A stretch of DNA of 64,000 nt from Clostridiaceae bacterium (GTDB lineage Bacteria > Bacillota > Clostridia > Clostridiales > Clostridiaceae), in NCBI GenBank assembly GCA_902363375.1, contig CABIZX010000001.1:1240001-1304000 (forward strand), given 5' to 3'. The notes beneath the pieces are model-generated. The model worked only from the letters and a program-made list of their open reading frames with translations, did not search any database and was not told the DNA's origin. Positions 33,847 to 42,821 of the stretch are shown here, in pieces. Positions within the stretch are counted from its first letter, which is position 1. Each line of letters starts with the position of its first letter. Both the position numbers and the translations under genes were made by a program.

Positions 33847-35871
33847 ATGGGTATAAAAATAGCTCTTGCTGGAAACCCAAACTGTGGTAAAACCACTATT
33901 TTCAACGAACTTACCGGTAGTTCTCAATATGTGGGGAATTGGCCTGGAGTTACCGTTGAAAAAAAAGAAGGAAAATTAAGAGGACATAAAGATGTAACTA
34001 TAGTTGACTTACCAGGAATTTACTCTTTATCGCCGTACACTTTAGAAGAAGTTGTTACTCGTAACTTCTTAATTGATGAAAAACCAGATGTAATTATTAA
34101 TATAGTTGATGCCTCAAATATTGAAAGAAATTTATATTTAACAACTCAACTTGTAGAACTTGGAATTCCTGTAGTTATAGCTTTAAATATGATGGACGTA
34201 GTGCAGAAAAATGGTGATATTATAAATATATCAGAGCTTTCTAAACTACTTGGATGTGAAGTATTAGAGACTTCGGCAGTTAAAGGTAAAGGTTTAAAGG
34301 AATTATCTGATAAGGCTGTAGAGGTTGGTAAAAAGAATCCCAAAGTTGCACTTCTCAACACCTTTAGTAAAGATACAGAGAATCTTTTAAGTAATATAGG
34401 AAATTTATTAAAGGATAACTCCTTAATAAAAAATCCTCGATGGTTTTATATTAAAATATTTGAAAGAGATGAAAAAGTCCTTGATTACTTAAAATTAGAT
34501 GCTGATACACAAACTAAAGTGGATAATATGATAAAAGCTTATGAGGACTCTTCAGATGATGATGCAGAAAGTATTATTACTACTGAACGTTATGACTATA
34601 TAGGTAAGATAGCTGCTTCCTGTATTGAAAAGAAAAATAACTCAACTTTAACTACTTCAGATAAGATTGATAAGATAGTTACTAATCGTTGGCTTGCCCT
34701 ACCTATCTTTGCATTGGTAATGTTAGGTGTATATTACATTGCTGTTACTAGTATTGGAAGTATTGCTACAGATTGGGTAAATGATACCCTATTTGCTGAA
34801 ATCATTCAAGGTAATGTTTCTAATTGGTTAATGAACATGCAAGTTGCTGATTGGTTACATGGACTAATCGTAGATGGGATTATTGGTGGTGTTGGTGCTG
34901 TTCTTGGCTTCGTTCCACAAATAATGGTTTTATTCTTTTTAATATCTTTATTAGAAGATTGTGGTTATATGGCTCGTGTGGCTTTCATTATGGATAGAAT
35001 CTTTCGTAGATTTGGTCTTTCAGGTAAATCTTTCATACCTATGTTAATAGGTTCTGGTTGTAGTGTTCCCGCTGTTATGGCAAGTAGAACAATTGAAAAT
35101 GATAGAGATAGAAAGATGACTATAATGCTTACTCCATTCATTCCATGTAGTGCTAAATTACCAGTATTTGCACTACTAGCTGGTGCTTTCTTTCCTACTC
35201 AACCTTGGGCAGCACCATCAATGTACTTCTTAGGTATAGCAATGGTTATACTATCCGGTATTATTCTTAAGAAAACAAAACTATTCAAAGGTGATCCTGC
35301 CCCATTTGTAATGGAACTACCACAGTATAGAGTTCCCGGCTTAAAAGGTCTTCTTATCCACATGTGGGATAGAGGAAAAGCTTTCATTGTTAAAGCTGGT
35401 ACAATTATATTTGTAGCTTCAGGACTTATATGGTTTTTACAATCCTTTAGCTGGTCTCTTCAAATGGTAGAAGCACAAGATAGTATTCTAGCTTCCATAG
35501 GAAATGTAATAGCTCCTATCTTTGCACCTTTAGGCTTTGGTAATTGGCAAGCTGCCGTGGCTACTGTAACTGGCTTCTTAGCTAAAGAAAATGTGGTTGC
35601 TACCTTTGGAGTTCTATTTGGGCTAGGTGCTGAATTAACTGAAAGTGACCCTGGGCTAGTTTCAACTATGAGCCAACTATTTAATAGTGTTAGTGCATAT
35701 GCTTTCATGGCATTCACTCTTCTAGCCGCTCCATGCTTTGCTGCTATAGGTGCTATTAAACGTGAAATGGGTTCTTGGAAATGGACATTTATTGCTATAG
35801 GCTATCAAACTGGTTTAGCTTATGTTGTAGCTTTAATTATATATCAAGTTGGACGCTTAATCTTTTTATAA
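33847..35871 (+). CDS. feoB: Ferrous iron transporter FeoB
   Basis: 674 aa. The N-terminal G domain has G1 GNPNCGKTT (9-17), G2/G3 WPGVTVEKKEG and VDLPGIYSL, and G4 ALNMMD. A helical linker and then eight or so membrane segments follow, with the two Gate motifs (GCSVPAVMASRTI and PCFAAIGAIKREM) that each carry a conserved Cys. It is the main GTP-linked Fe2+ importer under anaerobic conditions. AGGGGGG is the ribosome site. Its length fits clostridial FeoB without the extra C-terminal domain of Proteobacteria. Confidence 0.95.
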   Translation: MGIKIALAGNPNCGKTTIFNELTGSSQYVGNWPGVTVEKKEGKLRGHKDVTIVDLPGIYSLSPYTLEEVVTRNFLIDEKPDVIINIVDASNIERNLYLTTQLVELGIPVVIALNMMDVVQKNGDIINISELSKLLGCEVLETSAVKGKGLKELSDKAVEVGKKNPKVALLNTFSKDTENLLSNIGNLLKDNSLIKNPRWFYIKIFERDEKVLDYLKLDADTQTKVDNMIKAYEDSSDDDAESIITTERYDYIGKIAASCIEKKNNSTLTTSDKIDKIVTNRWLALPIFALVMLGVYYIAVTSIGSIATDWVNDTLFAEIIQGNVSNWLMNMQVADWLHGLIVDGIIGGVGAVLGFVPQIMVLFFLISLLEDCGYMARVAFIMDRIFRRFGLSGKSFIPMLIGSGCSVPAVMASRTIENDRDRKMTIMLTPFIPCSAKLPVFALLAGAFFPTQPWAAPSMYFLGIAMVILSGIILKKTKLFKGDPAPFVMELPQYRVPGLKGLLIHMWDRGKAFIVKAGTIIFVASGLIWFLQSFSWSLQMVEAQDSILASIGNVIAPIFAPLGFGNWQAAVATVTGFLAKENVVATFGVLFGLGAELTESDPGLVSTMSQLFNSVSAYAFMAFTLLAAPCFAAIGAIKREMGSWKWTFIAIGYQTGLAYVVALIIYQVGRLIFL

Positions 35872-35884
35872 AGGAGGTGTTACT

Positions 35885-36025
35885 ATGGCAACATTTTTAA
35901 TCGGTGCTGTAGTTATAGGTGCAATGATCATAATATCAATAAGACAAGTAAAAAAACACTCTAAAGGTGATGGCTGTGGCTGTGGTTGTTCAGGCTGCTC
36001 CCAAGCTAGTAAGTGTCATAAATAA
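35885..36025 (+). CDS. FeoB-associated Cys-rich membrane peptide
   Basis: 46 aa, too short for usual ORF limits. One N-terminal membrane helix (ATFLIGAVVIGAMIIISI), a basic junction and a cluster of six cysteines (GDGCGCGCSGCSQASKCHK). It begins 13 bases after feoB with AAGGAGGTG as its ribosome site. Such peptides are a known companion of FeoB in Firmicutes, and might hand over or protect iron at the membrane. Its role is not established. Confidence 0.85.
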   Translation: MATFLIGAVVIGAMIIISIRQVKKHSKGDGCGCGCSGCSQASKCHK

Positions 36026-36031
36026 TCCAAC

Positions 36032-36060
36032 AAAAGCTGAGGAAGTTTCCTCAGCTTTTG
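36032..36060. terminator. Intrinsic terminator after the feo operon
   Basis: A perfect 13-bp stem, AAAAGCTGAGGAA with its complement around GT, is followed by T's. It also serves the convergent brxC-like gene. Confidence 0.9.
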
Positions 36061-36066
36061 TATTTT

Positions 36067-39000
36067 TTAAACCAGATTTATTATTGCTCCTTTTCTTAAT
36101 TCTTCTACAAGTTTTCTTTTAAAATCTTCTACTATTTCATTTATATCATCTTCATCTTTAATTCCATTCTGCTTTTTTATTATTTCTCTCATACTAAGTG
36201 CCTTAATTTTATTTTCTATTCCAGCTTCTTTTGCGATCCTATTTATCCATTTTATCCTTTGCTTTTCTGAGAGACCTATCATAGATAAAATAAGTGAAAA
36301 ATCACTTGAGTTTTCAGTTTTATCCATAAGCTTTTTAAACTCTGTAAGAATTTCATATTCAAATTTATCAGTGAATCCATATTCACATAAAACTTTTATA
36401 AGATCTTGACTACACTTATCAATAAATTCTAGTACTGGTTCTCTCTCTTTTTTAAGAATAGTTACAATGATATTATTATAACTTTCTATGAGCATAGGCA
36501 GCTGAGGAATTTTACTATAAGGCTCTGCCATTGATATAATCTTCTTAATTTCTTCTATTATATTTCTTATATGAACATCATCTATAAAATCAATATTTTC
36601 TTCATAATATCTAACAACCTCTACTGCATTGTTAAAACTTATTACCTGCTCACCCTGCTTATTAAGATTTATTCTATTATTTTCTTTTTTATAGAAAAAA
36701 CTTTTTATATTATCGATTTCATCTATATAATCCAGGAATTCTTCCTCAACATCATATATATACTTAAAAAATTCTATTGTATCCTCTAGCTTGATTCCTT
36801 CTTCAAATAGCCTTTTTCCTAACCTTACTATTTTTTCACCTGGATAAATATTATTAAAATTATAATTGAGAATCATGTGGTTAATCATCTTTAATTCATT
36901 TTCACTCAACTTTTTAAATTGTTCCATGATTTCATATTCATTGCTAGATATAGCAGATGTATCAAATACATCTTTTATTAACTCTCTTGATGTTTCTATA
37001 TATTCTCTTTTTATCTTCTCTCTATATTTTAATATAAGCTTATCTTCATATTCTCTTTTAATAATAAAACTCATGATATCATTATTATTAAAATATACTA
37101 TCTCATCATCATAAATAATTTTTATACACTGATTTTTAAATAGTTTAATTATTATACCTTTAATATCAACCTTGTTCCATCCATAAGGTAAATCAGAAAA
37201 TCTATTTATCAAGTGCTTCATTGTTATTTGAAGATTTCTTTCAAAACTAATCTTTATATAATTATTTATTTCTTCCATAGCTAATTTGTTAACTTCAGTA
37301 TTAACTTCTTTATGCTGGTTATAAGAATCAATTAATTGTTGAAGGTTTTTATTACTCTCTAGAAATTTATTAATATAATTTAATTTATTATATACAGAAT
37401 CTACTAAGACCCTTAGACCTTCGTTGATTCTACCCACTGGATTTTTATACTTTATATTTAATAAAGTGCCACTTATATATACCTCTGACTCCTTTAGAGC
37501 CTCTTCAATTAAAAATTTAGCTCGATTTAATCGCTCTTCTCTTTCTTTAATTTTTTTAGCATCAATAGATTCTGTAGCAGTAATTATTGTTTCATCCTTC
37601 TCAACTCTTAAGTAACTATCTATCTTTAATACATTCTCTATTTCTTCCAAATAGCTATCATTCTTTGATATATCAATGATTACATTATTCTCTATATCAG
37701 ATAAATGCTTAAGTTCACTTCCTCTAGATTCTTCAGCTAAATCATAGTTAGCAGTTATTATTCTAACTCCTATAGGACTATATTTAGGCTCTTTTTTCTC
37801 ATCGTCTATGAACTTATTAAAATTAAATGTATATCTATTGGAATAAGTAAACTTAGTATCTTCATATATATCATTAAAGATTATCTCTTTAACCCTTTGG
37901 ATAATCTCCCCACTATCAATTTGTATATTTTTTATTCTTTTATTTATCTCTTGTTCGTTAGCAGTTAAAAATATATATTCATCTCCATTTTTCTCAATGA
38001 AATTTTCCACTATAAGCCTATTTAAAGACTCCTGTAGGTTTTTCTTAATAGCTCTTTTAGAAGCAGTAACCTTATCTACCAAAAGAGTAGCTAAATTTTC
38101 TATATTAGATTTTATTTTTTTAGTATATTTTATAAGAAATAATAATTTAAGCACTTCTATGTCAAAGTTATTTAATCTTTCATTGTTTTCTCCATAACTA
38201 ATTACTAATCTAACAGAGGAATCTAAAAAACTTTCTATTGTACTGTAAAAATCTGAAAATGGAACTAAACTTCCTAGCTCCTCATCCATATGTTGTATAG
38301 CTATCTGGTGATATGCTCCAAGTAAACTTCTTTCACCATTAGATAAACTCCTACCAACTAACCCCTGCTCTCTTAAGCCTTCTAAAGCAACTTGAAATAA
38401 ACTAAACTGGTATGGTATGAAGGGATAATTCTCTACAAACTCATCACTGTCACTATACAGTTTCACTCCCATTGAATCCATGGTAAAGGTCAGAAGATTT
38501 GTTATAACAGAATTTTTCTCTTCATACAAAGACTTTAGTTCACTAATACCCTTAATACTTTTTCTTAAAATACGCTTTTTAATAACCTCATCTACATTGG
38601 TAGAGGATAAAGATAATCTTGTATTAAATCTTCCTTGAATTTTAGAGAAGTCAATTCCCTCAGCTCTAGTGAACTCATTTAGATCTTCTTGAGCTGTAAC
38701 TATAATCCAACATCTACCCTTACACTTAGCCCCTAAGTCCTCAACTATTGTCTGTAAATTTAACATAAGCCCAGTATCTTTCCCTATGTATTGACCAATC
38801 TCATCTATTAAAAATACTATGTGATGATTTTCTCCCTTTGAATCACAATACTCCTTAACTCTTGAAGTAAATTTATCTATACTCAAGGAATAACTTTCTT
38901 CACATCTTCTATACCAATTTTTTGCAGCTTCTTTACTCATTTTAGTTGCTATAGATAAAGCTTCTACTATAGCATCTTCTTCATAGTAAAAATCTTCTCT

Positions 39001-39594
39001 AGCTTCCTTCCAAGATTTCTTGGATAGCTGATTAAACACCTTCTTAAATTCTTCATATGCACCATCCAAAGTCATTTGTCTTTCAATATCAGCAATCCAA
39101 GGTACGGAGCTACAAAATCCCTGCATCTCATTAAATACTTTATTTAAAACGCTAACAATAGCATCCTTATTAAATTTTGAATCAAAATTAGATTTAGAAT
39201 CTATATTAAAAAGAATAGTCTCTGTGGATATTGATTTTATAAGATTCATGTTGTCAATGGTGGAGTCACAAAGTTCTTTATTATAAAAATACTCTATAGC
39301 ACCCTTATTATCTACTGCCTTATTACACAAAAGATTGGATAAAATCTTTAGAAAATGAGATTTACCACTACCAAAAAAGCCTGAAATCCATACTCCAATC
39401 TCATCAGTATTATTTAATATACCCTTACTATAGGCTTTAAAGAATTCATCTAAATGACTATTTAGTTCTTCTGTAACTATATATTCTTCCAGTTCTTCCT
39501 TTATATTTTCTTCATGGCATTGACTTACCTTGATTACTTCTTTTATATCTCTGCTAATTTCTTTTTCAAATAAATTCTTTATTTTTATACTCAT
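36067..39594 (-). CDS. brxC: BrxC-like P-loop ATPase, orphan (no BREX neighbours)
   Basis: 1175 aa, the usual BrxC size. The N-terminal AAA+-type ATPase has GVWISGFFGSGKSHFLKIL (Walker A G72-K78), Walker B HHIVFLIDEIG (Asp264, Glu265), the ITAQEDL sensor strand and the QGRFNTRLSLSS segment. This matches the BrxC/PglY family of the BREX phage-defence systems. The C-terminal half is long, charged and partly coiled-coil, with winged-helix-like parts. BREX normally also has PglX methylase, PglZ, BrxA, BrxB and BrxL; none is present on either side: the feo operon lies downstream and a membrane protein upstream. It is thus a solitary BrxC. It may act alone, work with distant genes, or have another ATP-driven DNA role. 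GGGGGA precedes the ATG and codon use is like its neighbours. Confidence 0.85.
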   Translation of the reverse strand: MSIKIKNLFEKEISRDIKEVIKVSQCHEENIKEELEEYIVTEELNSHLDEFFKAYSKGILNNTDEIGVWISGFFGSGKSHFLKILSNLLCNKAVDNKGAIEYFYNKELCDSTIDNMNLIKSISTETILFNIDSKSNFDSKFNKDAIVSVLNKVFNEMQGFCSSVPWIADIERQMTLDGAYEEFKKVFNQLSKKSWKEAREDFYYEEDAIVEALSIATKMSKEAAKNWYRRCEESYSLSIDKFTSRVKEYCDSKGENHHIVFLIDEIGQYIGKDTGLMLNLQTIVEDLGAKCKGRCWIIVTAQEDLNEFTRAEGIDFSKIQGRFNTRLSLSSTNVDEVIKKRILRKSIKGISELKSLYEEKNSVITNLLTFTMDSMGVKLYSDSDEFVENYPFIPYQFSLFQVALEGLREQGLVGRSLSNGERSLLGAYHQIAIQHMDEELGSLVPFSDFYSTIESFLDSSVRLVISYGENNERLNNFDIEVLKLLFLIKYTKKIKSNIENLATLLVDKVTASKRAIKKNLQESLNRLIVENFIEKNGDEYIFLTANEQEINKRIKNIQIDSGEIIQRVKEIIFNDIYEDTKFTYSNRYTFNFNKFIDDEKKEPKYSPIGVRIITANYDLAEESRGSELKHLSDIENNVIIDISKNDSYLEEIENVLKIDSYLRVEKDETIITATESIDAKKIKEREERLNRAKFLIEEALKESEVYISGTLLNIKYKNPVGRINEGLRVLVDSVYNKLNYINKFLESNKNLQQLIDSYNQHKEVNTEVNKLAMEEINNYIKISFERNLQITMKHLINRFSDLPYGWNKVDIKGIIIKLFKNQCIKIIYDDEIVYFNNNDIMSFIIKREYEDKLILKYREKIKREYIETSRELIKDVFDTSAISSNEYEIMEQFKKLSENELKMINHMILNYNFNNIYPGEKIVRLGKRLFEEGIKLEDTIEFFKYIYDVEEEFLDYIDEIDNIKSFFYKKENNRINLNKQGEQVISFNNAVEVVRYYEENIDFIDDVHIRNIIEEIKKIISMAEPYSKIPQLPMLIESYNNIIVTILKKEREPVLEFIDKCSQDLIKVLCEYGFTDKFEYEILTEFKKLMDKTENSSDFSLILSMIGLSEKQRIKWINRIAKEAGIENKIKALSMREIIKKQNGIKDEDDINEIVEDFKRKLVEELRKGAIINLV

Positions 39595-39826
39595 TTCTTC
39601 CCCCTGGTTACCAATACTTATTCCTAGACCTAGGTTATAAATAGCTCATAAATTTGAACTCATGTAAACTGCTTTAATATTATACCATAAGGTAAAGATT
39701 TATAGCTAAAATTCAAGTTAGCATTCTATTTTAAATATTCAAAATATTCAGTTACATATATGTATATCTATAGTATAATATTATTAAATAATATATCATA
39801 CCTTATAAATAAAAGGGGGTAAATGA

Positions 39827-40378
39827 ATGATAAAAAATGGTCTAAATAAATTGTTTTGGGGATTTTTATTTATTTCTATTAATTTTAGAATTTGTGGCAT
39901 TGATATATTTCCAGATGTAATTGGTTATATATTATTTGCACTTGCCTTTAACCAGCTTAAAGAAAATAGTGATCATTTTTCAAAAGCTTCAACCTTTAAT
40001 ATCTTTATGATAATACTCTCTATATTTTCAATATATGAGGTTCAAGCTACAAATGGTGGAATTAATTTAGGACCTCTTGGGATTCTTAGCATACCTATAG
40101 GAATAGCCTCCTTCATACTTACTTTATTTGTTATATATAACCTATTCATGGGTGTGAAGGAATTAATGTCAATCCATAATAATTATACCTTGGCAATGGA
40201 AGCTGATGAAAGATGGAAACAATATGTAGCTTTACTCATTGCCACTGCAATAGCTTTCATAATAATATTTATTCCAGTATTAAATATTATATATGCGTTA
40301 GTACTATTTGGCTTTAGTATAGTATTTTTAGTAAAAACCTTGAAGTTTGTTAACGATTGTAAAAATTTTTTCAATTAA
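39827..40378 (+). CDS. Hypothetical multi-spanning membrane protein
   Basis: 183 aa with about five or six hydrophobic helices (residues ~8-25, 30-46, 57-75, 85-118 as one or two, and two from ~135 to 177). No domain recognised. GGGGG lies seven bases before the ATG. It is divergent from brxC with about 230 bp between them, so a shared control region is possible, but a functional link is speculative. A membrane partner would be notable if BrxC acts alone. Confidence 0.6.
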   Translation: MIKNGLNKLFWGFLFISINFRICGIDIFPDVIGYILFALAFNQLKENSDHFSKASTFNIFMIILSIFSIYEVQATNGGINLGPLGILSIPIGIASFILTLFVIYNLFMGVKELMSIHNNYTLAMEADERWKQYVALLIATAIAFIIIFIPVLNIIYALVLFGFSIVFLVKTLKFVNDCKNFFN

Positions 40379-40416
40379 ATTAAAAAGTAAGTACTAAATT
40401 TCCATGCGTATGTGTA

Positions 40417-40445
40417 TTGCATATAGGTTTAAAATATGATATTAT
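40417..40445 (+). promoter_or_regulatory. Promoter of the 6S RNA gene
   Basis: TTGCAT (40417-40422), 17-base spacer, TATTAT (40440-40445). The predicted start is near 40452. Confidence 0.55.
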
Positions 40446-40451
40446 AGTCTC

Positions 40452-40721
40452 ACAGCAAGGAATAAATTATTTAATCCTTGTTTATAATTTCTGAAATATG
40501 CGTTAAGCTCTTATTTTGAACCTACATTTTAAATTAGGGAGTTCAATATTTAAATGTGGAAATGTATCTTTTCATGAGTCCTTTAAGGCATTAAAGACGA
40601 TTGAATCATTTGTGAGGACACCCACCTATCGAAGGATAGGGATCAAAATTAGAGTACCGGTATTTTGGATTTTTATTTTGAGATGTAAGCCAATACTTAT
40701 AATAGTAAGTATTGGCTTTTT
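40452..40721 (+). ncRNA. ssrS: Probable 6S RNA
   Basis: The sequence GAGGACACCCACCTATCGAAGGATAGGG (about 40614-40641; the first 20 bases carry the core) resembles the conserved 3' side of the 6S central bubble, where a short CCTATC-GAAG-GATAGG hairpin forms. It is closed by a long stem: CTCTTATTTTGA (40508-40519) pairs with TCAAAATTAGAG (40643-40654), 11 of 12 bases, and AAATA (40494-40498) with TATTT (40661-40665). The mature RNA would be about 185 nt (roughly 40490-40672), normal for 6S, with an extra 5' hairpin (CAAGGA...TCCTTG). It has its own promoter and terminator. 6S RNA mimics an open promoter and sequesters sigma-A RNA polymerase in stationary phase. A short open frame (40516-40740) crosses it but is not coding. 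Confidence 0.68.
40687..40721 (+). terminator. Terminator of the 6S RNA unit
   Basis: A perfect 13-bp stem, AAGCCAATACTTA and its complement, around TAATAG, followed by T's. Confidence 0.88.
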
Positions 40722-40824
40722 ATCTTTTATTTATAATTAGCTATTTAGCTTGTTTTCGAGTTAACTTAATATCTATATATATTTATCATCATTATTTGTT
40801 AATATAAAATATAAGATTGAGCAT

Positions 40825-41634
40825 TTATTTAGAATAGATTTCTTCAGTTCTAGTATTTAAATAATATGCACTATCCATGGTTATCTTGTAACCATCAATT
40901 ACATCACTACCATTTCTAGAAATAATCATCTCTTTTTTATCATTAGGCTCAATTGTATTTATAGTATGAATGACTCCATTTACAATGCTTTCAAATTTAT
41001 TATAAGCTATACCTATCGAAAGCTCGTCCTCCTCCCATTTAGCATAGTGTCTTGTTCCTGCACAAAGCATAGATATGTTCATGTCACTATATCTATATGG
41101 AACTGTTGTTGATTCAAAGCACAGTGCTTGATTACCACCAAATTTAAAATCTTTTTTTAGTCCATATTTATATGTATATCCTTGTGAAATTCTCATTGCA
41201 TTATAAGTTTTTGTAACTACAATTATAACATCTGGAATATCCTCTTTATACGAATCCAAAGGTTTTACCATTACTCCTACAGGTGATTGCTCCAAAATAT
41301 CTATATCATGAACTGTTTTGTATGAAGTAGACATGTCTTCATAAAATCCAAAATCCATGTAAGTTAGCCCTGAACAATACCTCTCATTTTGTTTTATAAA
41401 ACCAAGGGTTCTACCAGCACCTTGACAACTAATATTTTCTCCTTTTATCTTTAATGGATGCCCTAAAGAAGCTGACTTAACCAAAACGCAATAACGCATT
41501 TTCCCTGAAATATCTAAGGCATTTGCTTTATTGTACTCTGATTCATCATGTAAAAATTTAATCCCCACTATTTCCCTATTTAAATCAAGAATACATTTAA
41601 ATAAATTATTTAATTCAATTGGTGTTTTATTCAT
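40825..41634 (-). CDS. DUF169-family protein
   Basis: 269 aa. The family pattern is visible: LDLNREIVGIKFLHD at the start, MRYCVLVKSASLGHPLKIKGENISCQGAGRTLGF (the Cys-containing core), VGVMVKPLDSYKEDIPDVIIVV and SMLCAGTRHYAKW. DUF169 proteins are common in anaerobes and archaea; no biochemical role is settled, though the conserved cysteines suggest a redox or metal-linked function. Its own ribosome site is poor; a strong site belongs to a 13-codon leader ORF whose stop overlaps this start codon, which suggests coupled translation. It follows the metNIQ-like genes on the same strand but a hairpin at 41815 separates them. Confidence 0.82.
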   Translation of the reverse strand: MNKTPIELNNLFKCILDLNREIVGIKFLHDESEYNKANALDISGKMRYCVLVKSASLGHPLKIKGENISCQGAGRTLGFIKQNERYCSGLTYMDFGFYEDMSTSYKTVHDIDILEQSPVGVMVKPLDSYKEDIPDVIIVVTKTYNAMRISQGYTYKYGLKKDFKFGGNQALCFESTTVPYRYSDMNISMLCAGTRHYAKWEEDELSIGIAYNKFESIVNGVIHTINTIEPNDKKEMIISRNGSDVIDGYKITMDSAYYLNTRTEEIYSK

Positions 41635-41668
41635 TCTTACTTGTATGATGTATTATATTTAAATACAT
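41627..41668 (-). CDS. Leader ORF (13 codons) overlapping the DUF169 start
   Basis: GGGAGG (41680-41675) six bases before ATG 41668 gives a strong initiation site. The peptide MYLNIIHHTSKNE ends at a TAA (41629-41627) which overlaps the DUF169 start in the context AATGAATAA. An 8-bp hairpin (GATGTATT/AATACATC, 41647-41669) covers the leader start. This suits translational coupling or a leader-peptide switch. Chance is possible for so short a frame. Confidence 0.4.
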   Translation of the reverse strand: MYLNIIHHTSKNE

Positions 41669-41814
41669 CAACATCCTCCCTCTTCTCAATTTTGATATAC
41701 TTAATATAACAATATTAAGTATTATATGGCTTTGAACTGCTATGATACTGTTATTTGTCATTGATATATCTTGATATTTTATAATTTTACAAGTATATAT
41801 AAATCTAATTTAAA

Positions 41815-41842
41815 CCCCCTTAGCTATTACTAACAAAGGGGG
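41815..41842 (-). terminator. Hairpin after the metNIQ-like operon
   Basis: CCCCCTT (41815-41821) and AAGGGGG (41836-41842) form a strong 7-bp stem; on the minus strand TTTAAATT follows. The rest of the 41669-41990 gap shows nothing further. Confidence 0.6.
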
Positions 41843-41990
41843 AAAATTTATATTTTATTGGTATTTATATTACACCTACAACTTGTTCTATCTATGTAAA
41901 GTTATCTAATATTTAGTGTAGTTTTTTGAACATTTCACATTTCAATTATTCTTCATTATCTGACTAACTTATACAATAGTTAGTAAATAA

Positions 41991-42821
41991 CTACTCTTGA
42001 TCGTATAATATATATGCTCCGTCATATTCCTTATTAAATTTATCTTTAAAATCTTGAGTTGCAAATACTTCATAACATTCTTTGACCCATTCAGCTGTTT
42101 CTTCATCATTTCTAACAATTAATCCCAATTGATAATCTTTAGATGTTGGGTCTTCCATAATTACGTCATCCTTTGGAACTCCACCCTTTATAGCTATAGT
42201 TGCACCTGAAATTATTGCATCAACATCTTTATAGCTTCTTGGAACTGCTGTTATTTCAGCTTCTATTAATGTTAAATTTTTAGGATTTTCTTTTATATCT
42301 AATGTAGTATAAAACTCTCCAGATTTTTCACCTAATTTTAATAATCCAGCTTTCTCTAAAAACTTTAAATTTCTATCCATATTGGCAGGATCACCTTGTA
42401 TAGTTATTTTTGCATTATTAGGAATCTCTTCAACTGATTTATATTTTTCAGAATACATATTTGTTGGTGCATAATACAAATAAGGTTGTACCATAGTTAA
42501 GTTACAATCATTTTCCTTATTAAATTTTTGAATCCATGGATTATGGTTTAGTATTACTCCATCAATACTATTATCCTTTAAAGCTGTTGCCGGTAAATGA
42601 TTACCATCATAGGTTACTATATCTATATTGTATCCTTTTTCTTTCATACCTTCCTTTAATATTTGTGCTACAGGTTCTGTAATTGCCATTACTCCAATTT
42701 TAATATCTTTTTTGTTTGCATCTTCTTTTGTATCTGTCTCCTTGTTTTTACATCCAACAAATGACATCGCCACTGCTGTTAGTGTTATAAGTGCTAAAAC
42801 CTTCTTTAATTTTTTAAACAT
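41991..42821 (-). CDS. metQ: MetQ-like substrate-binding lipoprotein
   Basis: 276 aa. The lipoprotein signal ends in a lipobox (MSFVGC-KNK, Cys24), so it is tethered outside the membrane. The NlpA/MetQ family blocks are seen: IKIGVMAITEPVAQILKEGMKEKGY, LKDNSIDGVILNHNPWIQKFN, ITIQGDPANMDRNLKFLEKAGLL and LIVRNDEETAEWVKECYEVF. It delivers D/L-methionine or a related amino acid to MetIN. The binding-site region is typical but 'DGVILNHNPW' differs from the usual 'DANFFQH', so the ligand may not be methionine. The ATG overlaps the end of metI by eight bases. Confidence 0.85.
   Translation of the reverse strand: MFKKLKKVLALITLTAVAMSFVGCKNKETDTKEDANKKDIKIGVMAITEPVAQILKEGMKEKGYNIDIVTYDGNHLPATALKDNSIDGVILNHNPWIQKFNKENDCNLTMVQPYLYYAPTNMYSEKYKSVEEIPNNAKITIQGDPANMDRNLKFLEKAGLLKLGEKSGEFYTTLDIKENPKNLTLIEAEITAVPRSYKDVDAIISGATIAIKGGVPKDDVIMEDPTSKDYQLGLIVRNDEETAEWVKECYEVFATQDFKDKFNKEYDGAYILYDQE

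Noticed and set aside
40516..40740. 74-codon ORF
   Set aside because: It runs through the 6S RNA closing stem and terminator and shows no ribosome site or protein family.
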